Shown: in pieces, positions 34,372-45,130 of the stretch | Layout: each line of letters opens with the position of its first letter | How positions within the stretch are numbered: position 1 is the stretch's first letter | Source: Phaseolus vulgaris | Lineage: Eukaryota; Streptophyta; Magnoliopsida; Fabales; Fabaceae | Assembly (NCBI RefSeq): GCF_000499845.2 | Contig: NC_023756.2 | Location: 6,572,815 to 6,636,814, forward strand | DNA length: 64,000 bases | Direction of reading: 5' to 3' | Made by a program: the position numbers and the translations under genes | Notes under the pieces: model-generated | Database searches by the model: none | Told to the model about the DNA's origin: nothing | What the model saw: the letters and a program-made list of their open reading frames with translations, nothing else

Positions 34372-35071
34372 TGATGGAAGAGGCCCAAGCACAAGCCCAC
34401 ATGCAAGCCCACCAAAGGGTAGATTTGGGCCAACCATAGAGTTATGGCCAAGAGGATCCAAGAAGACGTTCTTTTACATGTTCAAATGCCATAAACTCTA
34501 GTGTAGAGTAGACTTTAATTTCTTGTCAAAATTAGCATAGGAACTTTATTTGTAATTTTCTTAGAATTAATTTTGGCACCTAAAACACCAACCTAGGTAA
34601 ACTTAGAGTTTCTAAAAAAACCTCTAAATTTACCAAGGCCGGTCTAGAAAAGCCCATGGAGGGGGTGAGCATAAAAACTAGACACACCCCTCCCCATGTG
34701 CTCATTTGTGCACCCATGTGCCATGTGCACCCATGTGCTTCACATTTACATTTCATTTGGCTAGCATTAGGGTTGCATTATGGTCCTCCTTAGCCTATAA
34801 AAGGAGGAGCCTACACCTTGTATTTTCAAGTTTATTTGAGTATTGTTATGCTGCCCATTTTGTGCACTAGCTATACTTCTCCTAGAAATCTAGGCTATAA
34901 ACTTCACTCCCTTCACCTTTCTTCATAGAGCTGGCCGAACCTCTCTAATCCCTACTCATCATGCACCTTCAAAGCCATCACAACTCCTAGGAGGGCTTTG
35001 TTTCACTCACCCATTGCTTCCGCCCCATTTTTCACTACTTTGATTCAAGAAGAACACATGAAATGCCATCA
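34372..35071 (+). repeat. Solo LTR of a Gypsy-type element
   Basis: TGATGGAAGAGG...GCCATCA, 700 bp, flanked by a perfect target duplication ACTAC (34367-34371 and 35072-35076). It contains CCTATAAAAGGAGG (TATA box, about 34793-34806) and starts like the LTRs at 8757 and 38027 (TGAT, then AAGCCC-rich in two of them). No internal region is present. Confidence 0.85.
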
Positions 35072-35235
35072 ACTACTCTCTAAGTTGAGTGAATTTTGTG
35101 CACACTTGACAGTGCCCTACACTCATGGCCTCTAAAGACCTGATCTAACACACTTTCTCCCCACATCATGCCCAACGCAAACACTCACTTCAAATTTTCA
35201 CTGGGTATGTGCAGGAAGTGTAATGGCCCAAGGAT
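35072..35235 (-). repeat. Inverted copy of the satellite monomer (second half)
   Basis: Minus-strand reading gives CTTTAGAGGCCATGAGTGTA, GCACAAAATTCACTCAACTTAG and AAATTTGAAGTGAG, all present in the 427-bp array. Joined to 34210-34371 it makes one continuous monomer, so the solo LTR inserted into the repeat. Confidence 0.75.
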
Positions 35236-35700
35236 GACTTTATTGTTTTATGGCCCAAGGATGACTTTATTGTTTTATGGCCCAATGTGTTAGCGCAAGT
35301 CAATTTGATCTAATCTATGAAAAACCAATGACAATGTAAAACCGAGGTTGTTAATAATAAGAATATTCTTATTATGGTGACTCAAGTTTTTCTCATTCAA
35401 TCTTTATCTTATCTCGAATATTAAATACTTATAGACTTTTATTACTATACTTATCTCTATTTTTAAAAGATAAGCCCTCTATTTTTATTATTGTTATAGA
35501 ATTATTTTCATTGAATCAGTAAGGACTACATAATTAGTTTAAATTCAATATTAGTATAAGCTTTTAAATTTGATAATCAATTAACCAATTCAGACAGTGT
35601 TTTTGAGATTAACCCAGGTTGCTTTCAAAATTAATAAGTTTGAAAATGGTTTATTATATATCAACATAAAGTTTCTAAGAATGGTATAATTTAAACTTGT
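35236..35700. other. Spacer with a 27-bp duplication
   Basis: ATGGCCCAAGGATGACTTTA occurs twice in a row (35224-35278). The rest is AT-rich and non-coding. Confidence 0.5.
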
Positions 35701-35701
35701 A

Positions 35702-35866
35702 GACTCTGTCCAAGCAGTTGATGATGTGCATGATTCATCATAGAGTCCTTCTCACATTGGAGAAGGTTTTGCGGCTTCGGTTAGACAATTTGATGGCGCT
35801 ACATCTTCTGATGGAACTGGTCACATAACTAGGCTAGCTTCAATTGATTCCTTTGATTCAAAATGG
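35702..35866 (+). pseudogene. Possible captured gene fragment
   Basis: The stretch has codon-like composition in otherwise AT-rich DNA. One frame reads HIGEGFAASVRQFDGATSSD and on to SIDSFDSKW, then meets GT, as an exon end would (35866-35867). An in-frame stop (TAG) lies near its start. The family was not recognised. It lies about 140 bp before a CACTA-like end, so it may be a host exon fragment carried by a transposon. Confidence 0.35.
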
Positions 35867-36003
35867 TATGTAGAAACCTTTTCTTGTTGGACTATTTTTG
35901 CTTCTAATTATATTCTAGTGAAGGGGAGTTGGTATGATGTGTTCACTTCAATAGGAATGGTTATGAAGATCATTTCCAACACATATGTATTCTTATTATG
36001 CAA

Positions 36004-36206
36004 ACGCAAGTTATTAGTTTAATAATTGGTAGTTAAAATCATCGTAGCTAATTAGATACCAATTTAGAAACTATTTAAAAGTAATAGAAACTAATTTAGA
36101 AACCATTTTTTTTTAGTTTCTAAAATGGTCTCTAATTTAGTTACTATTGCAACTAATTATTTTTTATCTCTAAAATTAGTTTCTATTTCATGATTTTCTT
36201 GTAGTG
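36004..36206. mobile_element. CACTA-type transposon end (right end only)
   Basis: The segment ends TTTTCTTGTAGTG at 36206, the complement of a CACTACAAGAAAA terminus. It is filled with subterminal repeats of the TTAGAAACTAATTT / TAGTTTCTAAAATGG type in both orientations. The matching left end with a CAC duplication was not found. Confidence 0.5.
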
Positions 36207-36800
36207 CACATCATGAAATCATTTTCTATTTCATAATTGTGTATTGTGATACCTTATTTTTAATACTTCTTCAAATTAATAGTTTATGGCGATACTTAAT
36301 ACTTCAAGTACATTACTATACCGCAAAATACAAAACAACAAAGAATTTACAAGGCATCTTTGGTTATTACTTTGTAAAGAAAATCATTTTCCAAAAATAT
36401 GGATTCAACTTGATTGACAAATTGTTTTCAACTTTGTGGAGTTTTTTTATCATTTTGCTTTAGCATTTTTCTAATGACAAAAGTTTCATAGTTAAAAGTT
36501 TAGTGAGTCTTTTCTTACTTGTCATCTTTTTCAAAGTTTTGTCACATTATTTTACTTCAAATTTGGGTTAGCATTTTCTTTCTTTCCTCAAGTTTTGTGG
36601 TGAATTACCTTGAGGAAGTGTTGAGGCTTTGGCATTTTTCACCTGAGACTTTCTTAATCCACAAGAAAGCCTTTGCTAAAGGAGGAATTCTTGTTTGTTA
36701 AGTGCTTAAAGTGCTTTTATTCAAATTGTCGCAAGCTTTACATTTATCACTAACTTCTGTTCTTTAACTTGTTTGTTTCTTATGTTTCTTGTTTGTTATG
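36207..36800. other. AT-rich spacer, no gene recognised
   Basis: Short open frames only. It may contain the worn 5' flank of the Gypsy remnant that follows, but no 5' LTR is seen. Confidence 0.4.
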
Positions 36801-36811
36801 ACTCATATTTA

Positions 36812-37654
36812 AAGTGGTGTTTCTTCCAAACCTCAATCTTATCACAAAGCCCACCTTTTGGGAGAACTTGTGGAGGTCAAGAAGCAACTTGTCCACAAAA
36901 ATGAGAAACTAAGCCAATTTGCACAAAGATTGCAAAGACTAGAAGAAGCTCAAGTAAGGAAAAATCAAGAAGAAAAGGAGGAATAAAGATTGCCCAATTT
37001 TGATGCACGACACCATCAACACCAATCACATTATTGTTTTGATTTTGTAAAGTTACCTAATTTTAGTGGGTCCAATGACCCTTCTTTGTATTTAGATTGG
37101 GAAGTTAAGGTTGAACATCTCTTTAATGTATATAAGGTCGCCGAGGACCAAAAGGTTAGGTTAGCTTCCCTAGATTTTTTAGACTATGCCAACCAATGGT
37201 GACAACAAACTGTGATGGAAATTAGGCTAAACAAGAGGCCAACCATGGTCTTTTGGTATGATTTGAAAGTATGTATGCGCGCGCGATTTGTAGGTTTAGA
37301 ATTAATATGCATGATAATGAAGAGTCCAAGATAGCTAAGTTTGTAAGTGGTTTGAGAAGAGAAATTAAAGATCTTGTAGAATTATATGAGTACTCTTCTT
37401 TAAAGAAAGTGATCCACCTAGCCATCAAGGTGGAATCACAACTTTCTCACCAAAAAGTTTCTAAACACAATCCTTCTACCTCTACCCCTAAGTCACCCAC
37501 CAAAAGTTCAAGCACAAAATGTTATAAATGTTTAGGTTTTGGGCACATAGCTGCCAATTGTCCAAATAAAAGAACCACCATGTTACAAAAAGAAAATCAA
37601 GACCAAATTAAAACAAAAGCTAACAAAGATAATAAAAAAGAAGATGGAAAGTAA
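36812..37654 (+). pseudogene. Gypsy gag remnant
   Basis: A coiled-coil-like stretch (EVKKQLVHKNEKLSQF, ending EEKEE and a stop near 36984) leads into a gag domain with FVKLPNFSGSNDPSLYLDWE. After a stop near 37201 and a frame change near 37270, the frame 37271-37654 gives FVSGLRREIKDLVELYEY and the CCHC knuckle CYKCLGFGHIAANC. This is a Ty3/gypsy chromovirus-like gag layout. Pol is absent. Confidence 0.7.
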
Positions 37655-38026
37655 AGTGGGTCTCATCTTGTTGACTCCTACGAAAATCACTGCACCACCT
37701 AGGTAAATTTCTTCCTTCTCTTTTTCATTTCCCAATAAATCTAAATACTAGACATCTTTGTTAAAGAAGTTTAGGGATGATCTTCCAAAACCTCCTAAAG
37801 GTTCTCCACTTTTAAAAGGATTTTCACAAACAAATCATCTCTTCCCTAGACATTCTCTACAACCATGGCCTGTATCTAGAATTCACCCATGTAAACTCTC
37901 CAAGCTTCATGAACATAAGTTTTTTTCACAACCTCAACTTAGAAATCTCTTCTCTTGGAACAAACTAACTAAGTTATTTGCAGGAGTTCTAAATTCGAGG
38001 ACAAATTCTTTCCAACCTGGGGGGCA
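37655..38026 (+). pseudogene. Gypsy 3' internal region after a pol deletion
   Basis: Directly after gag comes the end-of-polyprotein stretch GVLNSRTNSFQPGGHDT that in the 8.3-8.8 kb remnant also precedes the LTR. Protease, reverse transcriptase, RNase H and integrase are all missing, so the element was non-autonomous. Confidence 0.6.
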
Positions 38027-38831
38027 TGATACAAACCAAAGCAAACAAAGAATGACTAAGGACAAATCGAGCACCTAACAAAAAGGTCAGTCATCTCATT
38101 ATACAAAACCGGACCCGACCAAACCTCGATGAAGCATCAATAAAAGAAGAAGCTACAAACCAGAATATCAGAAGTTCTTCCTGCTGGTCTTCTTAAATGT
38201 TTAGAAAATGTTGTAAATAAGTTGGGCTCATTTGAGAGGTCTAAATAGTAGAAATAAGCTAGAATAAAGTGCCTTTAGCATAATAGGGGGTGTGGGTAGA
38301 ATTTTAGCTTGTTCCTAGCCCATTTGGAAAGTATTTTGACCTAGTTTCTAGAAGTACAAGCCAAGGATACGGGATTGACTTAGTCAAACCCTAAGGCTGT
38401 CCGTTTTTTCCCTTTTCTCATCATATCCCTTTAGCTTGTTCTCCAAGGATCCTTCATATATAAATAGGAGGTCTACCTAGTGTCTTTTACAAGTTGAAAT
38501 TATAGTAAAGAAATTCTGCACATTTTTTGTGTGAGTTGTGAGTGAGTGAGTCTTCTCCTAAATTGGTCATATCTTGGGTTCATGATGCTCTCAAGTGTCG
38601 GCCTCCTTTCACTTATCTTGGTGATTCCATCCCATCAAGTGGCGTGACACACCATAGCTCCACATCCATAAGTTCTTCTTTCATCATCTCTTCCATTAAT
38701 CCATTTCCATTCCATTCAATCATAAACCTGTTCTTAGTTTTTGCTTCTTTGAATCAATTCGATCTTCTCTTTAATTCCTTTGTTGCTTATTCAATTTGGC
38801 ACCATATTTGTCATCATAATCACCATATAAT
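38027..38831 (+). repeat. Gypsy-type LTR, interrupted by the Copia element
   Basis: It starts TGATACAAACC after a CCTGGGGGGCA polypurine tract. It has ATATATAAATAGG (TATA, about 38455-38467) and shares the CCTTTCACTTATCTTGG block with the 8.7-9.8 kb LTR. The Copia element at 38832 sits in or just after its right end. The 129 bp between the Copia and the large Gypsy element (45136-45264) continue the flank. Confidence 0.6.
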
Positions 38832-39921
38832 TGTTGAATATGGGAAGCTTTGATGTGCCAAATCCTCATGAAACCTGAAGCTATGTGATGTTTTAGGTTT
38901 AGGTTTTGGTATGGGGTTTAGAATCTTTGTAAAGATCAGTTTTGATTCACAGACAAAGCTCATTTCAATCAGTTTTAAAAGATTAAAGTGTTTTTCCATG
39001 CAAAGGGAAAAACAACCGATTAAAGTTTCGAAATAATCGGTTGTTTATCACTTAGCTGGCAAAGGGTTTGAAACTGTTATTTGAAACTATTTTATAACTG
39101 AGAAAAGGATTCAACTGGTTATATCATGGTTTTAACCGATGAAATTATGTCTTTGTAACAACTTTTTGATAATTTGTTTTAACTGTTTTGGTTGTTTAGA
39201 TTTGCTTCAATGTTAGCATTTCAAGTGTTATAAATAACGTGTTGATTCAAACATTAAAAAGATTGATGAAACAGAAACTTTTGACACTCTGGGTTGAGAT
39301 TGATTTGAGAGATTACAAAATTTTTGTGAAAAGGTTTTTCACTAAGTTTTAGCAAGATTTCTTTGTGCTTTGTTGTGGTTCAAAGAGCTGATCAATAGGG
39401 TGCTGGTGTATTGTGTTTGACCAGGTGTTTTCTAATCCTGTTCAAGTTCTTTTAATTGTTCATACAACATTTTGTATAACTGTGTAAAATCTTGTAAAGT
39501 CAGTGGGATTCTGGCTTGAGGTGGTTGTTGTGTGCAAAGAGGGTGAGTAGGCTTTGTGGGATTCAAAGTCGCCTCTTTGTGTGGTGTTTGTGTAATTTGT
39601 GATTGATTGCATAGTGAAAACTCAGTGGTTTGGCTGAGGATTGGATGTAGCTTTGTGATTGAGTGAACCAGTATAATCTCTATGTGTAATTCTCTCAAAC
39701 TCTTCTCTCATTAACAGTTTGTATTTTTCGTTGTCATAAACAACTAGTTGAATCACTATTTTAACCGATTGAATATCTGTATCAGTTTCTGTTTGGCTTT
39801 TGAATTGGTTGTCTGAATTGCTTTTATAAGTTGATGGTTAAAGATTCATTCTGAGCAAAATATTTGTGAATTTTTTTGAAAACAATTCACCCCCCTCTTG
39901 TTATAGCCATCAAATCTAACA
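38832..39921 (+). repeat. 5' LTR of the Sirevirus-like element
   Basis: TGTTGAATATGG to AAATCTAACA, 1090 bp. It contains a perfect hairpin, AACAACCGATTA (39011-39022) and TAATCGGTTGTT (39034-39045), around TTTCGAAA, and TTATAAATAA-like TATA sequence near 39229-39236. Confidence 0.9.
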
Positions 39922-39922
39922 A

Positions 39923-39936
39923 TTGGCATCAAGAGC
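39923..39936 (+). promoter_or_regulatory. Primer-binding site, tRNA-Met type
   Basis: TTGGCATCAAGAGC follows the LTR by one base. It is a variant of TGGTATCAAGAGC, complementary to the 3' end of initiator tRNA-Met, with one T-to-C change. Confidence 0.7.
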
Positions 39937-39988
39937 AAGGTTCTTGAAAGTTATTCAAGTTTTGTGATTTCTGTTTTTTGAAAATCTT

Positions 39989-41669
39989 TTGATGGTTGAT
40001 AAAATGCCCTTTGGGAAAGGTGCCTCAATAAACATGCCACCTTTGTTTTGTGGAGTTAATTACCAGTTTTGGAAAGTTAGAATGAAGATCTTTATACACT
40101 CAACCGACAAAGGCATTTGGGAATCAATTGAAAATGGTCCTTTTGTACCTCAAGTAAAGAAAGATGATGTTTTAGTTGATAAACCTTCATTTGAATGGAC
40201 AGAGGAAGAATCTAAGAAAGCTAAATTTGAATGGACATTATAACATCTGCTTTGAGTAGTGATGAATTTTTCAGGGTTTCGCAATGCAACTCGGCCAAAG
40301 AAATGTGGGACATCCTGGAGGTCACACATGAAGTCACAAATGATGTAAAGAGAGCTAGGAAGCATGCTCTAATCCAAGAATATGAGCTCTTTAGAATGCA
40401 GAAGGGAGAATCAATATGTGATGTGCAAAAGAGGTTCTCTCACATTGTGAATCATCTCATGAGTCTTAGTAAGAAATTTTATGAAGAAGAACTCAACATC
40501 AAGGTACTGAAGTGTCTTGATAGAACATGGCAACCAAAGGTCACTACCATTTCAGAATCAAAGGATCTCACCTGAATGACCGTGGCATCTCTTTTTGGCA
40601 AACTAAGAGAACATGAAATTGAGATTCAAAGGCTTGTTGTTCAAGAAAGTGAAGACAAGCACAACAAGAGCATAGCACTTAAAGCTAGCAAACAACAACA
40701 CGTTTCCAGTGAAAGTGAAGAAGAAAACATAAGTTTGTTATCAAGAAAATTCAGCAAATTCTTGAGAAAGAAACAAGCTTCTAAAAGGTATGGTTCGAAA
40801 AAGTCTAGTGAATTTAATTCTAACAAATATACTTGTATGGCTGTGGTGAACATGGACATATTAAGTCTGAATGCCCAAACAATGAAGTCAAGGAAAAGGG
40901 AGACTTCAGAAAGGAGAAAAAGGGAAAAACTAAGAAAGCATATATAGCATGGGATGACAATGATGTCTCATCCTCAAGCTCTTCAGATGATGAGGAAACT
41001 AATCTTTGCCTTCTAGCATCAGTAACAAGTAGTGTGGATTCAACTTCAACAAGTAAAGGTACCACCTAAGATCAATTACTTAATGCATTTTATGAAACTC
41101 ATGATGAAGCCAACCGATTGGCTCTTTCTCTCAACTGGTTGAAAGGATTAAATAACTGGTTAGAAAAGAAAGTTAAGGATTTAAAAGAAGAGCTGTGCAA
41201 AACAAATGAAGATTTAGAAAATTTGGAATTAATCTACAAGAATTCATCTTGCAGTTGTGAGAAAACAAATTGTGAAAATTGTGAACTTCTTGAAAAGAAG
41301 ATTTGCTATCTTTTGAAAACCTTGGACAAACTTACAACTGGAAAGTCCAACTTTGAAGATGTTTTAGCCTCACAGATATGTGTTTTTGGAAAAGCAGGTT
41401 TGGGATTTTATCCTCAAAGCAAAGAAAAAAAGATTGCAAAACCTTTTTCAAATTTTCTAAAAAAACAATCGGTTAAAGTATCGTTTCAACCGGTTGTTAC
41501 ATGCTTCTATTGCATGAAGAAAGGTCATTCTGTTAGGTATTGCAGGTTTCGTAAATCTCTTGTACCTAAAGACATTTATAAGTGGATTCCAAGATGTATT
41601 AACAATAGGAAGGATAAATCTAACACTGAAGGTCCCAAATTCTTTAAGGGATCAAATCTTAATATTTGA
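39989..41669 (+). pseudogene. Sirevirus-like gag, frameshifted
   Basis: The frame starts near ATG 39989-39992 with a Copia gag N-terminus (PPLFCGVNYQFWKVRMK). It shifts near 40240, continues from 40231 to 40947 across a stop at 40573-40575, shifts again near 40833 and runs through a stop at 41067-41069 to 41669. Visible blocks are AKEMWDILEVTHEV and SHIVNHLMSL, then a first knuckle YGCGEHGHIKSEC whose leading Cys is lost, then an acidic stretch, a coiled-coil region, and an intact second knuckle CFYCMKKGHSVRYC at about 41502-41543. Two frameshifts and two stops make it a pseudogene. Confidence 0.8.
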
Positions 41670-42457
41670 CAAAGTTTTTGTTTTGTAGATTTCTAATTTC
41701 ATTTGAAAGGTTCACCAAGGACTGGATGTTCTGTACATATCAACATATCAGAATCTTGTGCTGGTGTCTTGAACCTCTGTAATTAGAAAATCAGTGTATC
41801 TAAGAATTAAACAATCATTCCTTGTTGAGAACTATCAATGTACAAAATTCAATTCAATATGTTTTTTCTATGTTTGTTTGAGTGATTTTTATGTGCTCCA
41901 TCTGCTATTCATATATTTTATAACTTGGAAATATGTGAAAACATGATAACCACATGGAACATGTGCTTTTGATTTGAAACAAGTGTTTTTCTTCAGTTCA
42001 GAAATTTAACCGATTGTTTCTTCGAAACAACCGATTATTTCGTATCTGATAAGCTCTGGATGAATCTGTGTTTTGTTTTTTAATTGTAGTTTGTGATTCA
42101 GTTAAACCTAGTGACGTGTATGGTCAAACATGCTTTAATTGACGTTTGAATACAGTTTAACTATGGTATATTTGCTTTTAATAGATCAGATCTCTACCTA
42201 TCTTGAAAATCAAATATGTCTTAAATGCTTGGTCAAATATCACATGTGAATATGTACTTTCTGATTTGACTGACTATGTCAGCTTTATGGTTCAGTTTTG
42301 ATTCGTTTTTGTGTTGAATACAACTAGGAGTTATCTGCTATAAAACCCAATGCATTTAGCTGTTGTTTCCACTAAAAAATAACCGATTAACCTAAACCTA
42401 CTATTTCTATCTTTCTCTAAAAATATTTCTTTGGAGAAAGTGTTTCTGGTTTAAGCA
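41670..42457 (+). other. Spacer where pol would be expected
   Basis: About 790 bp without protease, integrase or reverse transcriptase motifs. It holds AACCGATTGTTT-type motifs at 42005-42043 and 42384-42392. Confidence 0.6.
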
Positions 42458-43390
42458 ATGTCTGGAACTCCTCCATCTGCAAAAAGGATGAAGTCCAGGG
42501 GTGTCAAAAGCTCTGGAAAGCTTGAAGGATGGTTTGCTGGAGATACCAATCTCATCAACAAGTTTCCACTAGAGACTAGTAGAAAGAATGTGAATACACC
42601 AAAAGTGGTTTCTTTCACTTGGATGAAACAACAAAATTTGGATTCTGTAAGGAGTATGGTCAAAGAACAAAAGCTGAAGAAATTTCTAGAACTCACAGGG
42701 AACATGTATCCTGATTTAGTAAAGGTATTCTACATTAACCTTCATTTTGATGGCGACTCACTTGTTTCTCATGTCAAAGGTGTAGATATGATTATCACAA
42801 GTGAAGTATGGTCTGTTGTGACCGGGCTGAAGTCTTCGAGACTAAGAATCAATAGAGGAAACCTTGGAGTAGTGGAAGATTTCAACAAAATCCAAATTTA
42901 CAAAGGTTGTATCAAGAATCCCCACTCCAAAGTGAGGAATTTTTCTGTTGGAGGATTGAAGCTTGATGAAAGGCTTGTGGCCTTCATAGTCTCATGGATT
43001 CTCACACCTAGCGGGAGCAACCATTCAACTCTTTCTGAAGAAGACCTTCTCATGATCTACTACATCATAAACAAAGTGAAGATCATTTGGATTCACACTA
43101 TTAAAGAGCACATGCAAAAAGCCATGAGGTTATGTGATTTTCATTATCCTTATGCCATTTTCATTTCTAAGTTCCTTCACTATTTTGAAGTGGATATAGA
43201 AGGAGAACTATTAGAAGTTATCAAGCCCTCAAGTGAAATCAATAGTGGATCCCTAAGTAAGATGGGATTTACTAAGATTGGTGGAAGATGGGTAAGCAAA
43301 GAAGGTGATCATGCTAGCCCAAGTGGAACAATTGATGATGATGAACCTAAAGAGGCAGCAACGCAAGATGATCCAGCTGCTGAAACTTAA
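42458..43390 (+). CDS. Envelope-position ORF of the Copia element (putative plant transposon protein)
   Basis: The 310-codon ORF begins MSGTPPSAKRMKSRG, a basic N-terminus. It has a globular middle with VKVFYINLHFDGD, ITSEVWSVVTGL, VGGLKLDERLVAFIVSWIL and LSEEDLLMIYYI, and an acidic C-terminus (DDDEPKEAATQDD). The middle resembles the domain annotated in legume genomes as putative plant transposon protein, found in the envelope-like ORF of SIRE-type elements (family knowledge; not checked by search). The hydrophobic segments are short and no signal peptide is seen. After the TAA at 43388 the same frame stays open to 43630 with a coiled-coil-like region (FSTLDEQIEEVQMQILELQF), so the original protein was probably about 390 residues and a nonsense change shortened it. 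Function is unknown. Confidence 0.65.
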   Translation: MSGTPPSAKRMKSRGVKSSGKLEGWFAGDTNLINKFPLETSRKNVNTPKVVSFTWMKQQNLDSVRSMVKEQKLKKFLELTGNMYPDLVKVFYINLHFDGDSLVSHVKGVDMIITSEVWSVVTGLKSSRLRINRGNLGVVEDFNKIQIYKGCIKNPHSKVRNFSVGGLKLDERLVAFIVSWILTPSGSNHSTLSEEDLLMIYYIINKVKIIWIHTIKEHMQKAMRLCDFHYPYAIFISKFLHYFEVDIEGELLEVIKPSSEINSGSLSKMGFTKIGGRWVSKEGDHASPSGTIDDDEPKEAATQDDPAAET

Positions 43391-43630
43391 GAGGATGATC
43401 ACAATGACATACACTTGGGAGAAATGATGACTACCATGTCACCTTTTGAAAGGTTGATGATTAATAGAATGGACACATTTGCGGAATATCAAAGGAACCT
43501 TTATGAAATGTGCGAGTCAAAGTTTCACAAAATGGACACAAGGTTCTCTACTTTGGATGAACAGATTGAAGAAGTCCAAATGCAGATTCTGGAACTGCAA
43601 TTTCAAAGGGAGAATAGTCCTTCTTTTTAG
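43391..43630 (+). pseudogene. C-terminal coiled-coil part of the same ORF
   Basis: In frame with 42458-43390, separated only by the TAA at 43388-43390. Heptad-like Leu/Met/Ile spacing over FERLMINRMDTFAEYQRNLY to LELQFQ suggests a coiled coil. Confidence 0.55.
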
Positions 43631-44025
43631 CTTTAATGTTTTTTTTATATATGTTGTTTTTAATCCTACCATTTGTCTATTTGATGAGACAATTAGGGGG
43701 AGAAGTATTGGGATTTAAGTATTGGGATTTGTAATGTTCTTAATATTGCTCTATTTGTTTTTGAACATTGCTATATTGCTTGCTTTTATAAACTACTGTA
43801 ACTAGTTTATTGTTTAGTTGTTATTTCTGTTTTAGCAGAATTTCAACCGGTTATCTTTGTATTATAACTGATTGTTCTTGTATGGTTCTACTTATTTTAA
43901 AAACTGATATATAGTGCATATTTTGTTTGGACTAGACTATACTGTGTTTGTTCAGTGTTTGCAGGATTCAACAGATTCTAAACAAAGAACATTCCTAAAA
44001 GCATCCCAAGGATTTGTCTCAATCA

Positions 44026-44038
44026 AATAGGGGGAGAT
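44026..44038 (+). other. Polypurine tract of the Sirevirus-like element
   Basis: AATAGGGGGAGAT directly precedes the 3' LTR TGTTGA, the usual Copia plus-strand primer site. Confidence 0.75.
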
Positions 44039-45130
44039 TGTTGAAGATGGGAATCTTTGATGTGCCAAATCCTCATGAAGCCTGAAGCTGTGTGATGTTT
44101 TAGGTTTAGGTTTTGGTATGGGGTTTAGAATCTTTGTAAATATCAGTTTTGATTCAGAACAAAGCTCATTTCAATCAGCTTTAAAAGATTAAAGTGTTTT
44201 GCCATGCAAAGGGAAAAACAACCGATTAAAGTTTCGAAATAATCGGTTGTTTGTCACTTAGCTGGAAAAGAGTTTGAAACTGTTATTTGAAACTGTTTTA
44301 TAACTGATAAATGCTTTCAACCGGTTGAATCGTGATTTTAACCGATTAAATGTATGTCTTTGTAACAACTTTTTGAAAATCTGTTTTAACTGATTTGGTT
44401 GTTTAGATTTGCTTCAACGTTAGCATTTCACGTGTTATAAATAAAGTGTTGTTTCAAACATTTAAAAAGATTGATGAAACAGAAACTTTTGATACTCTGA
44501 GTTGAGATTGATTTGATAGATTACAAACTGTTTGTGAAAAGGTTTTTCACTAAGTTTTAGCAAGATTGCTTTGTGCTTTGCTGTGGTTCAAATAAATGAT
44601 CAATAGGGTGCTGGTGTATTGTGTTTTACCAGGTGTTTTCTAATCCTGTTCAAGTTTTTGTAATTGTTCCTACAACATTCTGTATAACTGTGTAAAATCT
44701 TGTAAAGTCAGTGGGATTCTGGCTTGAGGTGGTTGTTGTGTGCAAGAAGGGTGAGTAGGCTTCGTGGGATTCAAAGTCACCTCTTTGTGTGTGGTGTTTG
44801 TGTAATCTGTGATTGATTGCATAGTGAAAACTCAGTGGTTTAGTTGAGGAAGGGATGCAACTTTGTGATTGAGTGAACCAGTATAATCTCTGTGTGTAAT
44901 TCTCTCTAACTCTTCTCTCATTAACTGTTTTCCGCTGTCATAAACAACCGGTTGAATCGCTATTTTAACCGATTGAATATCTGTATCAGTTTCTGTATTG
45001 AAGTATTAAAGAGTTGGTTGTCTGAATTGCTTTTATGAGTTGATGGTTAAAGATTCATCCTGTGCAAAATATTTGTGAAAACGTTTTGAAAACAATTCAC
45101 CCACTGTTGTTATAGCCATCAAATCTAACA
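44039..45130 (+). repeat. 3' LTR of the Sirevirus-like element
   Basis: TGTTGAAGATGG to AAATCTAACA, 1092 bp, aligned throughout with the 5' LTR. The hairpin AACAACCGATTA / TAATCGGTTGTT is unchanged at 44217-44228 and 44240-44251. Confidence 0.9.

Larger units (their letters stand above)
38832..45130 (+). mobile_element. Non-autonomous Sirevirus-like Copia element (gag + envelope-position ORF, no pol)
   Basis: Both LTRs, a primer site, a polypurine tract and a perfect 5-bp target duplication ATAAT (38827-38831 and 45131-45135) define a complete 6.3-kb insertion. Inside are a broken gag with a SIRE-type second zinc knuckle and a separate ORF in the place where Sireviruses carry their envelope-like ORF. 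Protease, integrase, reverse transcriptase and RNase H are missing. The LTRs differ at about 11 of the first 230 positions, so the insertion is fairly old. Confidence 0.88.

Noticed and set aside
39432..39698. 88-codon minus-strand frame in the Sirevirus-like 5' LTR
   Set aside because: Not preserved as a gene-like unit and explained by LTR sequence.
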